From an uncultured Clostridia bacterium (GTDB lineage: Bacteria > Bacillota > Clostridia > Oscillospirales > Acutalibacteraceae): 64,000 nt of DNA. Made by a program: the position numbers and the translations under genes. The notes beneath the pieces are model-generated. The model did no database searches. It had not been told where the DNA came from and saw nothing but the letters and a program-made list of their open reading frames with translations. Positions within the stretch are counted from its first letter, which is position 1; each line of letters begins with the position of its first letter. The stretch spans positions 55,073 to 119,072 of the forward strand of contig CALEHY010000011.1 of NCBI GenBank assembly GCA_937876375.1. Direction: 5' to 3'. This document shows, one piece after another, positions 41,901-50,076 of the stretch.

Positions 41901-42914
41901 ATGAACAAGCTAAAGGTAGGAATTATTGGTGCAGGTAGAATCGGACAGGTTCATGCAAAGTCAATTACATACCATATCCCTCAGGCAGAGATTGTTGCTA
42001 TCAGCGATATTTTCGTTGATGGTGCAAAGAAGGTTGCAGAGGATTTGGGTATTCCAAATTATTATCAGGATTATCACGAGATTCTCAACAATCCAGAGAT
42101 TGATGCTGTTCTTATCTGTTCATCAACAGATACACATGCTGATATCGCTTGTGAGGCTGCAGAGGCTGGCAAGCACATTTTCTGTGAGAAGCCAGTTGAT
42201 TTGACAATCGCAAAGATTAAGAAGGTTATCGCTGCTGTTGAGAAGGCTGGCGTTAAGCTACAGATTGGTTTTAACAGAAGATATGACCACAACTTCGCTG
42301 CTATCAAGAATATGGCAAACGATGGCAAGCTTGGTAACCTACAGACTATCAAGATTACTTCTCGTGACCCAGAGCCACCATCAATCGATTATGTTAAGGT
42401 ATCTGGTGGTATCTTCCTTGATATGACAGTACATGATTTTGATATGGCTCGTTTTATCGGTGGTGAGGTAGAAGAGGTTTACGCTAACGCTACTGTTATG
42501 GTTGACCCAGCTATCGGTGAGGCTGGTGACGTTGATACAGCTCTTGTTGCTCTTAAGTTTAAGAGTGGTGCTATCGGTGTTATCGACAACTGTCGTAAGG
42601 CTTGCTATGGCTACGACCAGAGACTAGAGGTATTCGGCTCTGCTGGTCAGGCTTCTGCCGCTAACGATACACCTACTAATGTTGCTTATATTAATGAGAA
42701 TGGTAATGTTACAGACAAGCCACTATATTTCTTCCTTGAGAGATATATGCAGTCATTTACTGACGAGATGACAGAGTTCATCAACGCTGTACAGAATGAC
42801 ATTCCTACAAAGACAACAGTTAACGATGGTCTTGAGGCACTTCGTCTTGGTCTTGCAGCAAAGCTTTCTGTTGCAGAGCATAGACCAGTTAAGCTTTCAG
42901 AGATAGAAGCATAA
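41901..42914 (+). CDS. iolG: Inositol 2-dehydrogenase
   Basis: 337 residues of the GFO/IDH/MocA family. N-terminal Rossmann motif GIIGAGRIGQVHA (~7-19), the EKP catalytic Lys (HIFCEKPVD, ~97), and the active-site pair in GGIFLDMTVHDFDMARF (Asp and His ~170). It oxidises myo-inositol to scyllo-inosose with NAD. The assignment is supported by the downstream iolD and iolE genes. The start has GTGAGG upstream and directly follows the palindromic operator. Confidence 0.92.
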   Translation: MNKLKVGIIGAGRIGQVHAKSITYHIPQAEIVAISDIFVDGAKKVAEDLGIPNYYQDYHEILNNPEIDAVLICSSTDTHADIACEAAEAGKHIFCEKPVDLTIAKIKKVIAAVEKAGVKLQIGFNRRYDHNFAAIKNMANDGKLGNLQTIKITSRDPEPPSIDYVKVSGGIFLDMTVHDFDMARFIGGEVEEVYANATVMVDPAIGEAGDVDTALVALKFKSGAIGVIDNCRKACYGYDQRLEVFGSAGQASAANDTPTNVAYINENGNVTDKPLYFFLERYMQSFTDEMTEFINAVQNDIPTKTTVNDGLEALRLGLAAKLSVAEHRPVKLSEIEA

Positions 42915-42930
42915 ATTACGAGGTTTTAAT

Positions 42931-44784
42931 ATGAAACGTGAAAGACTAACTATGTCACAGGCACTTGTAAAGTTCCTTGACAATCAGTATATCGAGGTTG
43001 ATGGCGTAGAGACAAAGTTCGTGTCTGGTATCTTTGGTATCTTTGGTCACGGATGCGTTGTCGGTGTCGGTCAAGCTCTTGAGCAGGGTGGACATAACCT
43101 AAAGTTCTACCAAGGCAAGAATGAGCAGAATATGGCTCTTGCTGCTGTCGCTTATGCAAAGCAGATGGACAGAAAGGCTATCATTCCTTGTGTATCGTCT
43201 ATTGGCCCTGGTGCTACAAATATGGTTACTGCTTGTGGCTGTGCTACAGCAAACAGAATTCCACTACTTGTTCTTCCTGGTGACACATTCGCTTGTCGTC
43301 AGCCAGATCCAGTTCTACAGCAGGCAGAGTTCTTTGATGGCTATGGCAGAACTGTTAACGATGCGTTCAAGGGCGTATGTCACTATTTTGACCGTATTCT
43401 TCGTCCAGAGCAGCTTATGACTGCTTGCATTAATGCTATGCGTGTTCTTACTGACCCAGCTGATACTGGTGCTGTATGTCTAGCTATGCCACAGGACGTT
43501 GAGGGTGAGGCTTACGATTATCCAGAGCATTTCCTACAGAAGAGAGTATGGCATATCGACCGTAGACCTATCGCTGCATCACAGCTAGAGAGAGCTGTTG
43601 ACCTTATCAAGTCAGCAAAGAAGCCTATCCTAGTATGTGGTGGTGGTGTTCGCTACTCTGGTGCAGAGAAGGAGCTACTTGCACTTGCTGAAAAGTGCAA
43701 TATCCCTATCACAGAGACACAGGCTGGTCGCTCAATGGTTGCTTGGGACCACCCACTAAATCTTGGTGGTATTGGCGTTACTGGTGGCAAGGCTGCCAAT
43801 GTTATCGCTCCAGATGCTGACCTTGTTATCGGTGTTGGTACTAGATTTTCTGATTTTACAACAGCATCAAAGTGGCTCTTTAATGAGGATAGAAAGGTGC
43901 TTGGTATCAACATTTGCCCATTCGATGCATACAAGATGGATGCAGAGGCTATCGTTGCTGATGCAAAGGAGGCACTATCTGCTCTTGTTGATGCACTTGA
44001 TGGCTACAAGACAGAGTACACAACAGAGATTGCCGAGGCAAAGGCTGATTGGGATTCTATCGTTGATGATTATTACACCAAGGAGCTTGAGGGTGGACTA
44101 AATCAGACACTCGCTCTTGGTATTATTAACGAGTTTATGGATGATGAGGACGTGGCTCTTGGTTCATCTGGTTCATTACCTGGTGATATGCAGAGATTAT
44201 TTAGACCAAAGAATCGTGGCACATACCATATGGAATATGGCTATTCTAATATGGGCTATGAGGTTAATGGTGCTCTTGGTGCAAAGCTTGCAAAGCCAGA
44301 AGCAGAGGTGTACACCTTCACTGGTGACGGCTCATTCTTAATGGGACATAGCGAGCTATACACAGCACTACAAGAGGGACTAAAGATTAATGTTTGTGTG
44401 TTCGACAATCTTGGTTGGGGCTGTATCGAAAATCTACAGAACAATCAGGGTACTGACACATTTGGCACAGTATTCAAGGCTAGAAATCCTGTTACCGGTA
44501 TGCTTGATGGTGCTGATATGACAGTTGATTTTGCAAAGATTGCAGAGGGCTATGGAGCAAAGGCATATACTTGTCGTACCTCTGATGAGCTTCGTGCAGC
44601 ACTTATTGATGCAAAGAAGCAGGACAAGGCTGTTCTCTTCGATATCAAGGTGCTACCAAAGACTATGACACCTGGATTTGAGTCTTGGTGGAGAGTTGGT
44701 GTTGCCGAGGTTTCAAAGAGCGAAACTGTTGCAGCAGCTTATAAGGATATGCAAGAGAATATTGCAAAAACATTTGATTATTAA
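42931..44784 (+). CDS. iolD: 3D-(3,5/4)-trihydroxycyclohexane-1,2-dione hydrolase
   Basis: 617 residues, a thiamine diphosphate enzyme of the acetolactate-synthase fold. The N-terminal PYR domain has the catalytic Glu in KNEQNMALAAVAYAK (~72), and the C-terminal PP domain has the TPP motif GDGSFLMGHSEL...DNLGWGCIENLQ. It opens the inositol ring to 5-deoxyglucuronate. Follows iolG after 16 bases. Unlike acetolactate synthases it is flanked by iol genes, which supports the call. Confidence 0.94.
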   Translation: MKRERLTMSQALVKFLDNQYIEVDGVETKFVSGIFGIFGHGCVVGVGQALEQGGHNLKFYQGKNEQNMALAAVAYAKQMDRKAIIPCVSSIGPGATNMVTACGCATANRIPLLVLPGDTFACRQPDPVLQQAEFFDGYGRTVNDAFKGVCHYFDRILRPEQLMTACINAMRVLTDPADTGAVCLAMPQDVEGEAYDYPEHFLQKRVWHIDRRPIAASQLERAVDLIKSAKKPILVCGGGVRYSGAEKELLALAEKCNIPITETQAGRSMVAWDHPLNLGGIGVTGGKAANVIAPDADLVIGVGTRFSDFTTASKWLFNEDRKVLGINICPFDAYKMDAEAIVADAKEALSALVDALDGYKTEYTTEIAEAKADWDSIVDDYYTKELEGGLNQTLALGIINEFMDDEDVALGSSGSLPGDMQRLFRPKNRGTYHMEYGYSNMGYEVNGALGAKLAKPEAEVYTFTGDGSFLMGHSELYTALQEGLKINVCVFDNLGWGCIENLQNNQGTDTFGTVFKARNPVTGMLDGADMTVDFAKIAEGYGAKAYTCRTSDELRAALIDAKKQDKAVLFDIKVLPKTMTPGFESWWRVGVAEVSKSETVAAAYKDMQENIAKTFDY

Positions 44785-44789
44785 TATAT

Positions 44790-44814
44790 TGTAGGGGCGA
44801 CCATTGATCGTCCG
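44790..44814 (+). repeat. TGTAGGGG-type repeat, single arm
   Basis: TGTAGGGGCGACC-ATT-GATCGTCCG forms a small hairpin with G-U pairs between iolD and iolE. It is related in form to the full element at 53285-53367. Confidence 0.65.
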
Positions 44815-44840
44815 AAAAATAAAAACAAGAGGAATTTATT

Positions 44841-45740
44841 ATGCTTAATCCAAATAAAGTAAAGCTAGCTATTGCTCCAATCGGTTGGACAAATGATGAT
44901 ATGCCTGACCTTGGTGCAGAGAATACATTTGAGCAGTGCATTAGTGAGATGGCACTTGCAGGCTTTAAGGGTTCAGAGATTGGTAACAAGTACCCAGCTG
45001 ACCCAGATGTTCTAAAGCCATATCTTGATATTAGAGGACTACAGATTTGTAACGCTTGGTTCTCATCATTCTTGACCTCAAAGCCTTATGAGGAGACTAT
45101 CGAGGCTTTCAAGGCTCATTGCGACAAGCTACATAAGCTTGGCGCAAAGGTTATTGGCGCATCAGAGCAGGGTAATTCTATTCAGGGTGATTTAACAAAG
45201 TCTATCCTCGATGAGAAACCATATTACACTGATGAGGAGTGGGCTATCGTAGCAAAGGGCTTTAACGAGATGGGCGCTTATGCAAAGAGCAAGGGTATGT
45301 TCTTCACTGTTCATCATCATATGGGCACCGGTGTTCAGACTGTTGAGGAGATTGACAAGCTAATGGAGCTTACTGATCCTGATCTTGTATATCTTCTATT
45401 CGACTCTGGTCATCTTACATTCGCTGGTATCGACCCAGAGCCAGTGCTAAAGAAGTATGTAAATAGAATCAAGCACGTTCACCTAAAGGACGTTCGTCTT
45501 GACGTTTACAACAACGAGGTTGTACCTAATCATATGTCATTCCTTGACGCTGTTAGAGCAGGTGTGTTCACAGTTCCTGGTGATGGCGACGTTGATTTCA
45601 AGCCAATCTTTGATATTCTTGCTGATGCAGATTATGAGGGTTGGGTAGTAGTTGAGGCAGAGCAGGACCCTGCAAAGGCTAACCCATTCGAGTACGCTGT
45701 AAAGGCTAGAAAGTATATTGCTGAAAAGGCTGGACTATAA
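44841..45740 (+). CDS. iolE: Myo-inosose-2 dehydratase
   Basis: 299 residues, xylose-isomerase-like TIM barrel. It dehydrates scyllo-inosose to the diketone used by IolD. AIAPIGWTNDDMPDLG at the N terminus is the IolE signature; metal ligands are expected in FDSGHLTFAG, KHVHLKDVR and VVVEAEQDP. AAGAGGA precedes the ATG. It closes the iol unit; iolB, iolC and iolJ/iolA are missing here. Confidence 0.94.
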   Translation: MLNPNKVKLAIAPIGWTNDDMPDLGAENTFEQCISEMALAGFKGSEIGNKYPADPDVLKPYLDIRGLQICNAWFSSFLTSKPYEETIEAFKAHCDKLHKLGAKVIGASEQGNSIQGDLTKSILDEKPYYTDEEWAIVAKGFNEMGAYAKSKGMFFTVHHHMGTGVQTVEEIDKLMELTDPDLVYLLFDSGHLTFAGIDPEPVLKKYVNRIKHVHLKDVRLDVYNNEVVPNHMSFLDAVRAGVFTVPGDGDVDFKPIFDILADADYEGWVVVEAEQDPAKANPFEYAVKARKYIAEKAGL

Positions 45741-45748
45741 GATTTGAT

Positions 45749-45776
45749 GGGGCAGATAGTATCTGCCCCTTATTTT
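45749..45776 (+). terminator. Terminator of the iol unit
   Basis: GGGGCAGAT pairs perfectly with ATCTGCCCC across AGT, followed by TTATTTTATT. Confidence 0.88.
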
Positions 45777-45788
45777 ATTAAATTTTTC

Positions 45789-45817
45789 TTGACAAATATA
45801 TTACTATGTGTTAATAT
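45789..45817 (+). promoter_or_regulatory. Promoter of infC-rpmI-rplT
   Basis: TTGACA (45789-45794), 17-bp spacer, TAATAT (45812-45817). Confidence 0.82.
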
Positions 45818-45822
45818 ACTCT

Positions 45823-45948
45823 CACAACAAAGAAGAACTCTCGTTCTCCCCTTAAGCTTTAGTGAAAAGGGCAATATCTTGTTTTGAGTTATTGGGTACG
45901 AGCGTTTTCTGCGTTTCGTACTTTTATTATTTTAAAGAGGTGTTTTTT
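45823..45948 (+). ncRNA. infC leader RNA with attenuator-like hairpin (L20-leader type)
   Basis: About 125 bases between promoter and infC. Hairpins AGAAC/GTTCT and CCCTT/AAGGG are followed by GTACGA/TCGTAC (45896-45901 with 45916-45921) running into a T-rich stretch (TTTTATTATTTT), which resembles a terminator. In Firmicutes the infC-rpmI-rplT leader is controlled by ribosomal protein L20; placement and shape fit, but I cannot align it to the known model by eye. Confidence 0.65.
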
Positions 45949-46467
45949 ATCAGCAAGGATGCTCCACAGCTTAACGGCGAAATTAGAGATAAGGAATTAA
46001 GAGTAATTTCTGACACAGGCGAGCAATTAGGTATCATGAGCGCAAAAGAGGCACAGGCTCTTGCAGATGCAAGGGGCGTTGACCTTGTAAAAATCGCTCC
46101 ACAGGCTAAGCCACCTGTTGCAAAGATTATGGATTATTCAAAGTATCGTTACGAGCAGGCCAAAAGAGAGAAAGAAAATCGCAAGAAGCAGAAGATTGTT
46201 GAGACAAAGGAAATCCGTTTGTCACCAAATATCGATATCGGCGATTTTAATACAAAGGTAAAGCAGGCTGAAAAGTTTCTTGCAAAGGGCGACAAGCTAA
46301 AGGTTTCTATCCGTCTTCGTGGTAGAGAGATGGCTCGTCCAGAAATTGCAGAGAACAATATGACTCGCTTTGCAGAGGCACTCCAAGAGGTTGCCACAGT
46401 TGATAAAAAGCCAAAGCTAGAGGGTAGACAGGTGCTTATGTTCATGTCTCCAAAGGCATCAAAATAA
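45949..46467 (+). CDS. infC: Translation initiation factor IF-3 with ATC start codon
   Basis: 172 residues from the ATC codon at 45949. The true N terminus by family is ISKDAPQLNGEIRDKELRV, and the only well-placed ribosome binding site (AGAGGTG, 45936-45942) points to this ATC. A canonical GTG 87 bases upstream lies inside the leader hairpins and would add 29 unrelated residues. IF-3 discriminates against non-AUG starts, so an AUC start gives the known feedback on its own synthesis. The N and C domains are joined by the usual lysine-rich linker (~65-85). Confidence 0.93.
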   Translation: MSKDAPQLNGEIRDKELRVISDTGEQLGIMSAKEAQALADARGVDLVKIAPQAKPPVAKIMDYSKYRYEQAKREKENRKKQKIVETKEIRLSPNIDIGDFNTKVKQAEKFLAKGDKLKVSIRLRGREMARPEIAENNMTRFAEALQEVATVDKKPKLEGRQVLMFMSPKASK

Positions 46468-46497
46468 TTAGTTAATAATTTTATGGAGGAATAAATT

Positions 46498-46695
46498 ATG
46501 CCAAAAATTAAGACACACAGTGGCGCAAAGAAGCGTTTCAAGACCACAAAGAGTGGCAAGGTAAAGAGAGCACACGCTTACACATCTCATATCCTTACAA
46601 AGAAGTCAACAAAGCGCAAGAGAAATCTTCGCAAGACAGCAGTTGCTGACGTTACAAATCAGAAGCAGTGCAAGAGACTTGTTCCTTATAAGTAA
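46498..46695 (+). CDS. rpmI: 50S ribosomal protein L35
   Basis: 65 residues, highly basic. MPKIKTHSGAKKRFKTTKSG and SHILTKKSTKRKRNLRK are the family blocks. ATGGAGGA precedes the start; 30 bases after infC. Confidence 0.96.
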   Translation: MPKIKTHSGAKKRFKTTKSGKVKRAHAYTSHILTKKSTKRKRNLRKTAVADVTNQKQCKRLVPYK

Positions 46696-46730
46696 TAGGT
46701 AAGACGGAATAATAACGGAGGTAATTAACA

Positions 46731-47084
46731 ATGGCAAGAATTAAAGGCGCTATGGCTACTCGTAAGAGAAGAAAGAAGGTACTAAAGGCAGCTAAGGGTT
46801 ACTACGGCTCAAAGCACGCTCTATTCAAGACAGCTAAGCAGGCTGTAATGAAGAGCGGCCAGTATGCATATATCGGTAGAAAGCAGAAGAAGAGAGATTT
46901 CAGAAGAATTTGGATCACTCGTATTTCAGCTGCTTGCAAGCAGAATGGTATGAACTATTCAACATTCATGAACGGTCTTAAGAAGGCTGGTATCGATCTT
47001 AACAGAAAGATGCTATCAGAGATTGCTATCGCTGATCCAGCAGCATTCACAGCTCTTACAGAGACTGCAAAGAAGGCTCTATAA
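46731..47084 (+). CDS. rplT: 50S ribosomal protein L20
   Basis: 117 residues. RKRRKKVLKAAKGYYGSKH and RRIWITRISAACKQNGMNYS are conserved. L20 starts 50S assembly and is the autogenous regulator of this operon in Firmicutes, which matches the attenuator-like leader before infC. ACGGAGG precedes the ATG. Confidence 0.97.
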   Translation: MARIKGAMATRKRRKKVLKAAKGYYGSKHALFKTAKQAVMKSGQYAYIGRKQKKRDFRRIWITRISAACKQNGMNYSTFMNGLKKAGIDLNRKMLSEIAIADPAAFTALTETAKKAL

Positions 47085-47101
47085 TTAATATCGTATATGA
47101 C

Positions 47102-47133
47102 AAAATCGCATCCATTACGGATGCGATTTTTTT
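47102..47133 (+). terminator. Terminator of infC-rpmI-rplT
   Basis: AAAATCGCATCC pairs with GGATGCGATTTT around ATTAC, then T-run. Confidence 0.92.
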
Positions 47134-47135
47134 GT

Positions 47136-47162
47136 AAAGGACGACTTATGGTCGTCCTTTTG
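47136..47162. terminator. Second, symmetric terminator between convergent units
   Basis: AAAGGACGAC pairs with GTCGTCCTTT over TTATG. It is flanked by A and T runs and can stop the minus-strand unit coming from 48756. Confidence 0.8.
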
Positions 47163-47187
47163 ATATTTCCTTTGAAATAAATTTTGT

Positions 47188-48756
47188 TTAATAGAAATTT
47201 GTAGTTTGGTTAAAGGTGAATTCGTGGGCTGTGCCAGCACCATAGAAGCCCTCGATAGGTGGCAGATTTTCTTGGAAATTGCCATAGTTGTATGCTGAAC
47301 AGGTGAATTTGTGGTGTCCTGGTGCAACCTTGACCTTCTTGAAATCACCACCATTTATTGTAGCAATCATTTTGCCGTCCATACGAACCTCATATGAAAT
47401 GGAGTTTTTCATTCCTCTAGCGTCAAGCTCGATTGTTACCTGGTTGGATTCAGCATTCTCTAATTCTGTTAATCTCTGTTTTTCTTGCTGTTCTTTGTGT
47501 CTTTGGATTTCTTTCATACGCTCATTTTTTGATTGTAGCTCGGCTCTGGCTGTTTTGATATCTTTAATTAAATCAGCACATGTTTGAGCGTATTCAAAGT
47601 CTTCAGTAGCCATTGCTTCCTCAAGGGTAGCGATGAAGTTGTTAAATTCGTTCATTTGGAATGTTGACTCTGGTCTGCCAACGATAGTTCTAATCTCTAG
47701 AAATTTTGCTGATGGTATACCAGCGTTGCTAGCAATCTCGATATATGGTAGCATCTTTTCTAATAGTTTTTGACGCTTTTTATCAGTAAGATGGCTGTTA
47801 TTTTCCTCTTTATTTAGATAATCTCTAACATATAGGTAGCATGCCTGTGGGTTATCGTAGTCAATAGCTTTTTGTAGTAGCTCGTTGTCGTAAGGATCAC
47901 TCTGCATAGCCTCGACAAAATAAGCCTCGCCTTGTGTCCTTATAGCCTCTGCGAGCTGGTTTGCAATATCAATATCCTCGTTATATTTTTTCTTAATTTC
48001 GGCAATTTCTGCTTGCTTGTCCTGAATTTTCTGTTTAGTAGCAGATTGGTTTTTGTCACTCTTCTTTGCGTTATTAAGTGCTATTGCATCGTGGATGATA
48101 GCGTAAATAAAGCTACCAAGATGATATATCAGAATTGCAACATTAATAGCTCCAATAATTAGTAGCAGAGCCATAACAACCCTAGTGTCCTTGTGAGTGT
48201 GGAATGCCATATTGAATCTTGCTTGTAGGTTGTGATACTGCATGCTCCACATTGATTCACGGAATTTGCCCATAGCAATATTCACTACAATAAGATTTGC
48301 GATAGCAAAAATTACTCTCTGAATATGGCGGTATGCAGATAGCAAAAGTCCTGAAATATCAAAAATAATATTGATGACATTGTTGATGAAATCGATAAGA
48401 AATGTGAGCGATAGGACAGACCAAAAAGCTTTTCTAAATGCCTTTGCCTTGTAAAATCTTTTGATGAATACATACGACATTACAGAGTCGATTTGTACCT
48501 TGTCAAACGCTATTAGAGCAACAAGACAGATAATAAATCCCAGTATATCTGCTATTATCAATGCCGTGTGTATAGTGCCAAGCTGACCCTCGTCCAATAA
48601 TAGCTTTGCTCTAAAATCACGCCATTTCTTCTGCTCCTCTTGGAGTGAAATTTTGTTTTTCAAGCTTTTGATGGACTCGTTGATAGCCTTAATTTGCTCG
48701 TTCTTTTTGCTTTCGATTGCATTAATCTCTTCGATTGCTTTGTTATACTTTCCCAT
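47188..48756 (-). CDS. Unknown membrane protein with coiled coil and C-terminal beta domain
   Basis: 522 residues, family not recognised. The N terminus (~1-45) is a charged coiled coil. Several hydrophobic segments follow (~57-78, 95-145, 195-225), then a second charged coiled coil with KQKIQDKQAEIAEIKKKY (~240-260). The next ~130 residues are helical, Sel1/TPR-like in character (AIDYDNPQACYLYVRDYL; IEIASNAGIPSAKFLE). After another charged helix the last ~85 residues form a beta-rich domain with a PEGA-like pattern (VRMDGKMIATINGGDFKKVKVAPGHHKF). No catalytic motif is visible. It is isolated by a terminator downstream. Confidence 0.65.
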   Translation of the reverse strand: MGKYNKAIEEINAIESKKNEQIKAINESIKSLKNKISLQEEQKKWRDFRAKLLLDEGQLGTIHTALIIADILGFIICLVALIAFDKVQIDSVMSYVFIKRFYKAKAFRKAFWSVLSLTFLIDFINNVINIIFDISGLLLSAYRHIQRVIFAIANLIVVNIAMGKFRESMWSMQYHNLQARFNMAFHTHKDTRVVMALLLIIGAINVAILIYHLGSFIYAIIHDAIALNNAKKSDKNQSATKQKIQDKQAEIAEIKKKYNEDIDIANQLAEAIRTQGEAYFVEAMQSDPYDNELLQKAIDYDNPQACYLYVRDYLNKEENNSHLTDKKRQKLLEKMLPYIEIASNAGIPSAKFLEIRTIVGRPESTFQMNEFNNFIATLEEAMATEDFEYAQTCADLIKDIKTARAELQSKNERMKEIQRHKEQQEKQRLTELENAESNQVTIELDARGMKNSISYEVRMDGKMIATINGGDFKKVKVAPGHHKFTCSAYNYGNFQENLPPIEGFYGAGTAHEFTFNQTTNFY

Positions 48757-48861
48757 ATTTTCCCCTTAAAAATAAAAATTTATAATAAATAGGAAATATA
48801 TTCAAGTCAAGAGAGTATTTGCCAGTTGTTATATAAAATAACAGACCAAAATATATGTACC

Positions 48862-49236
48862 TTATTTAAAATACTTGTCAAAGTCCTTGTTCCAGCGCAG
48901 GTCGACTATCTCGCCCCAAAATTCAGAGCCGTAAATGTTTAGATCCTTGCTGTTGGAGCATTTTTTTCTTTCGTAATCGATGATGATTCTCAAATCAGCT
49001 ACCTGAATTGTGGCAAATGTGTCGGTGTGGAACACTACCTTGAACTCAAGCCCTCTCATCTTGCATGGAGTGCTTAGTGGCATAGCAGCATACACTTCGC
49101 TGTGGTCCGAGTTGGTGACATAGGCACATATCATCAACCTCTGCTTTTCTACCACGATACCCATATCCTTACAGTCGAGTAGTATGGTGTCCTTGCCAAA
49201 ATTCTTTAGCTTAAATGTTTTTTCTAGCTTTCTCAT
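48862..49236 (-). CDS. Small cytosolic protein of unknown function
   Basis: 124 residues from ATG 49236, which has TTGGAG seven bases upstream; an in-frame TTG at 49248 would put the binding site inside the gene. The sequence alternates beta-type hydrophobic residues (TILLDCKDMGIVV, LMICAYVTN, LEFKVVFHTDTFATIQVADLRIIIDY) and resembles a compact beta-sandwich or PilZ-like fold, but no PilZ RxxxR motif is present. No signal peptide or membrane helix. Function unknown; a 105-base AT-rich spacer separates it from the preceding minus-strand gene. Confidence 0.6.
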   Translation of the reverse strand: MRKLEKTFKLKNFGKDTILLDCKDMGIVVEKQRLMICAYVTNSDHSEVYAAMPLSTPCKMRGLEFKVVFHTDTFATIQVADLRIIIDYERKKCSNSKDLNIYGSEFWGEIVDLRWNKDFDKYFK

Positions 49237-49297
49237 CGTTTGCTCCAATGTGTTAGTTTGTTTTAGTATATCATATATCTATATTTTCTTCAATCTA

Positions 49298-49326
49298 TTG
49301 CAAGTAAAATAATAATATATTATAAT
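49298..49326 (+). promoter_or_regulatory. Promoter of trmN6-rsmI, leaderless arrangement
   Basis: TTGCAA (49298-49303), 17-bp spacer, TATAAT (49321-49326). The ATG of the next gene begins only six bases after the -10 box, about where transcription should start. Confidence 0.65.
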
Positions 49327-49332
49327 ATCGAT

Positions 49333-50076
49333 ATGAATTTTAAGTATGAGAGATTATCCGATGATATTAAGCTAGCTGTGTCTAGCGACCATACATTCGG
49401 CACTGATGCTGTGATTTTGTCCTACTTTGCTAGACCAAAGTACAAGGACAAGTGTCTTGATATGGGTACGGGCTGTGGCATTATTCCTATGCTGTGGCTA
49501 CGAGATAGCAGAATGACGAATGTGCATTGTCTGGATATACAGAGTAATGCTGTGGAGCAGGTCAAGCACTCCATAGAAATAAATGGTTTGTCCGAAAGGC
49601 TGACACCTCATCTGTGTGATTTGAGGGAGATTAGTAGCGAATTTGGTGCAGAATGCTTCACCCTAGTTACTATGAATCCACCATATAAGCCTGTCAACAC
49701 TGGTATCGAGTCGCTTGGTGAGAGCGCTAGAATAGCACGACACGAGGTGTGCTGTAATATTGAGGACGCTGTTAAGGCTGCATCATATCTCCTCACATAC
49801 AGTGGCAGATTTTGTATGTGCCACAGACCAGAACGACTGGTAGATGCACTGGCTATTATGCGACAGTACAGGATTGAGCCAAAGCGACTACGCTTTGTAT
49901 TTGACAAGGCTGGTGAGGAGCCATTTTTGTTCTTGGTAGAGGGCAAAAAGGGTGCGAAGCCGTTCCTTCGTGTTGAGCCAGATTTGATCATCAAGCAGGA
50001 CGATGGCAGATTTACTAGCGAGATGCTATCAGTGTATGGCTCATACGCTGATGGATATGAGGATAAGATTAGATGA
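49333..50076 (+). CDS. tRNA1(Val) (adenine37-N6)-methyltransferase-like (TrmN6/YfiC)
   Basis: 247 residues, class I SAM methyltransferase. CLDMGTGCGIIPM (~37-49) is the SAM-binding loop and MNPPYKP (~115) is the NPPY catalytic motif for adenine N6 methylation. FGTDAVILSYFA near the start is typical of the YfiC family, which modifies A37 of tRNA-Val in E. coli. No ribosome binding site is visible before the ATG and the promoter lies directly upstream. The stop overlaps rsmI by four bases. Confidence 0.88.
   Translation: MNFKYERLSDDIKLAVSSDHTFGTDAVILSYFARPKYKDKCLDMGTGCGIIPMLWLRDSRMTNVHCLDIQSNAVEQVKHSIEINGLSERLTPHLCDLREISSEFGAECFTLVTMNPPYKPVNTGIESLGESARIARHEVCCNIEDAVKAASYLLTYSGRFCMCHRPERLVDALAIMRQYRIEPKRLRFVFDKAGEEPFLFLVEGKKGAKPFLRVEPDLIIKQDDGRFTSEMLSVYGSYADGYEDKIR

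Noticed and set aside
45862..45948. Canonical GTG start giving a longer IF-3
   Set aside because: The extension lies within leader hairpins, has no family similarity and no ribosome binding site; ATC at 45949 fits both.
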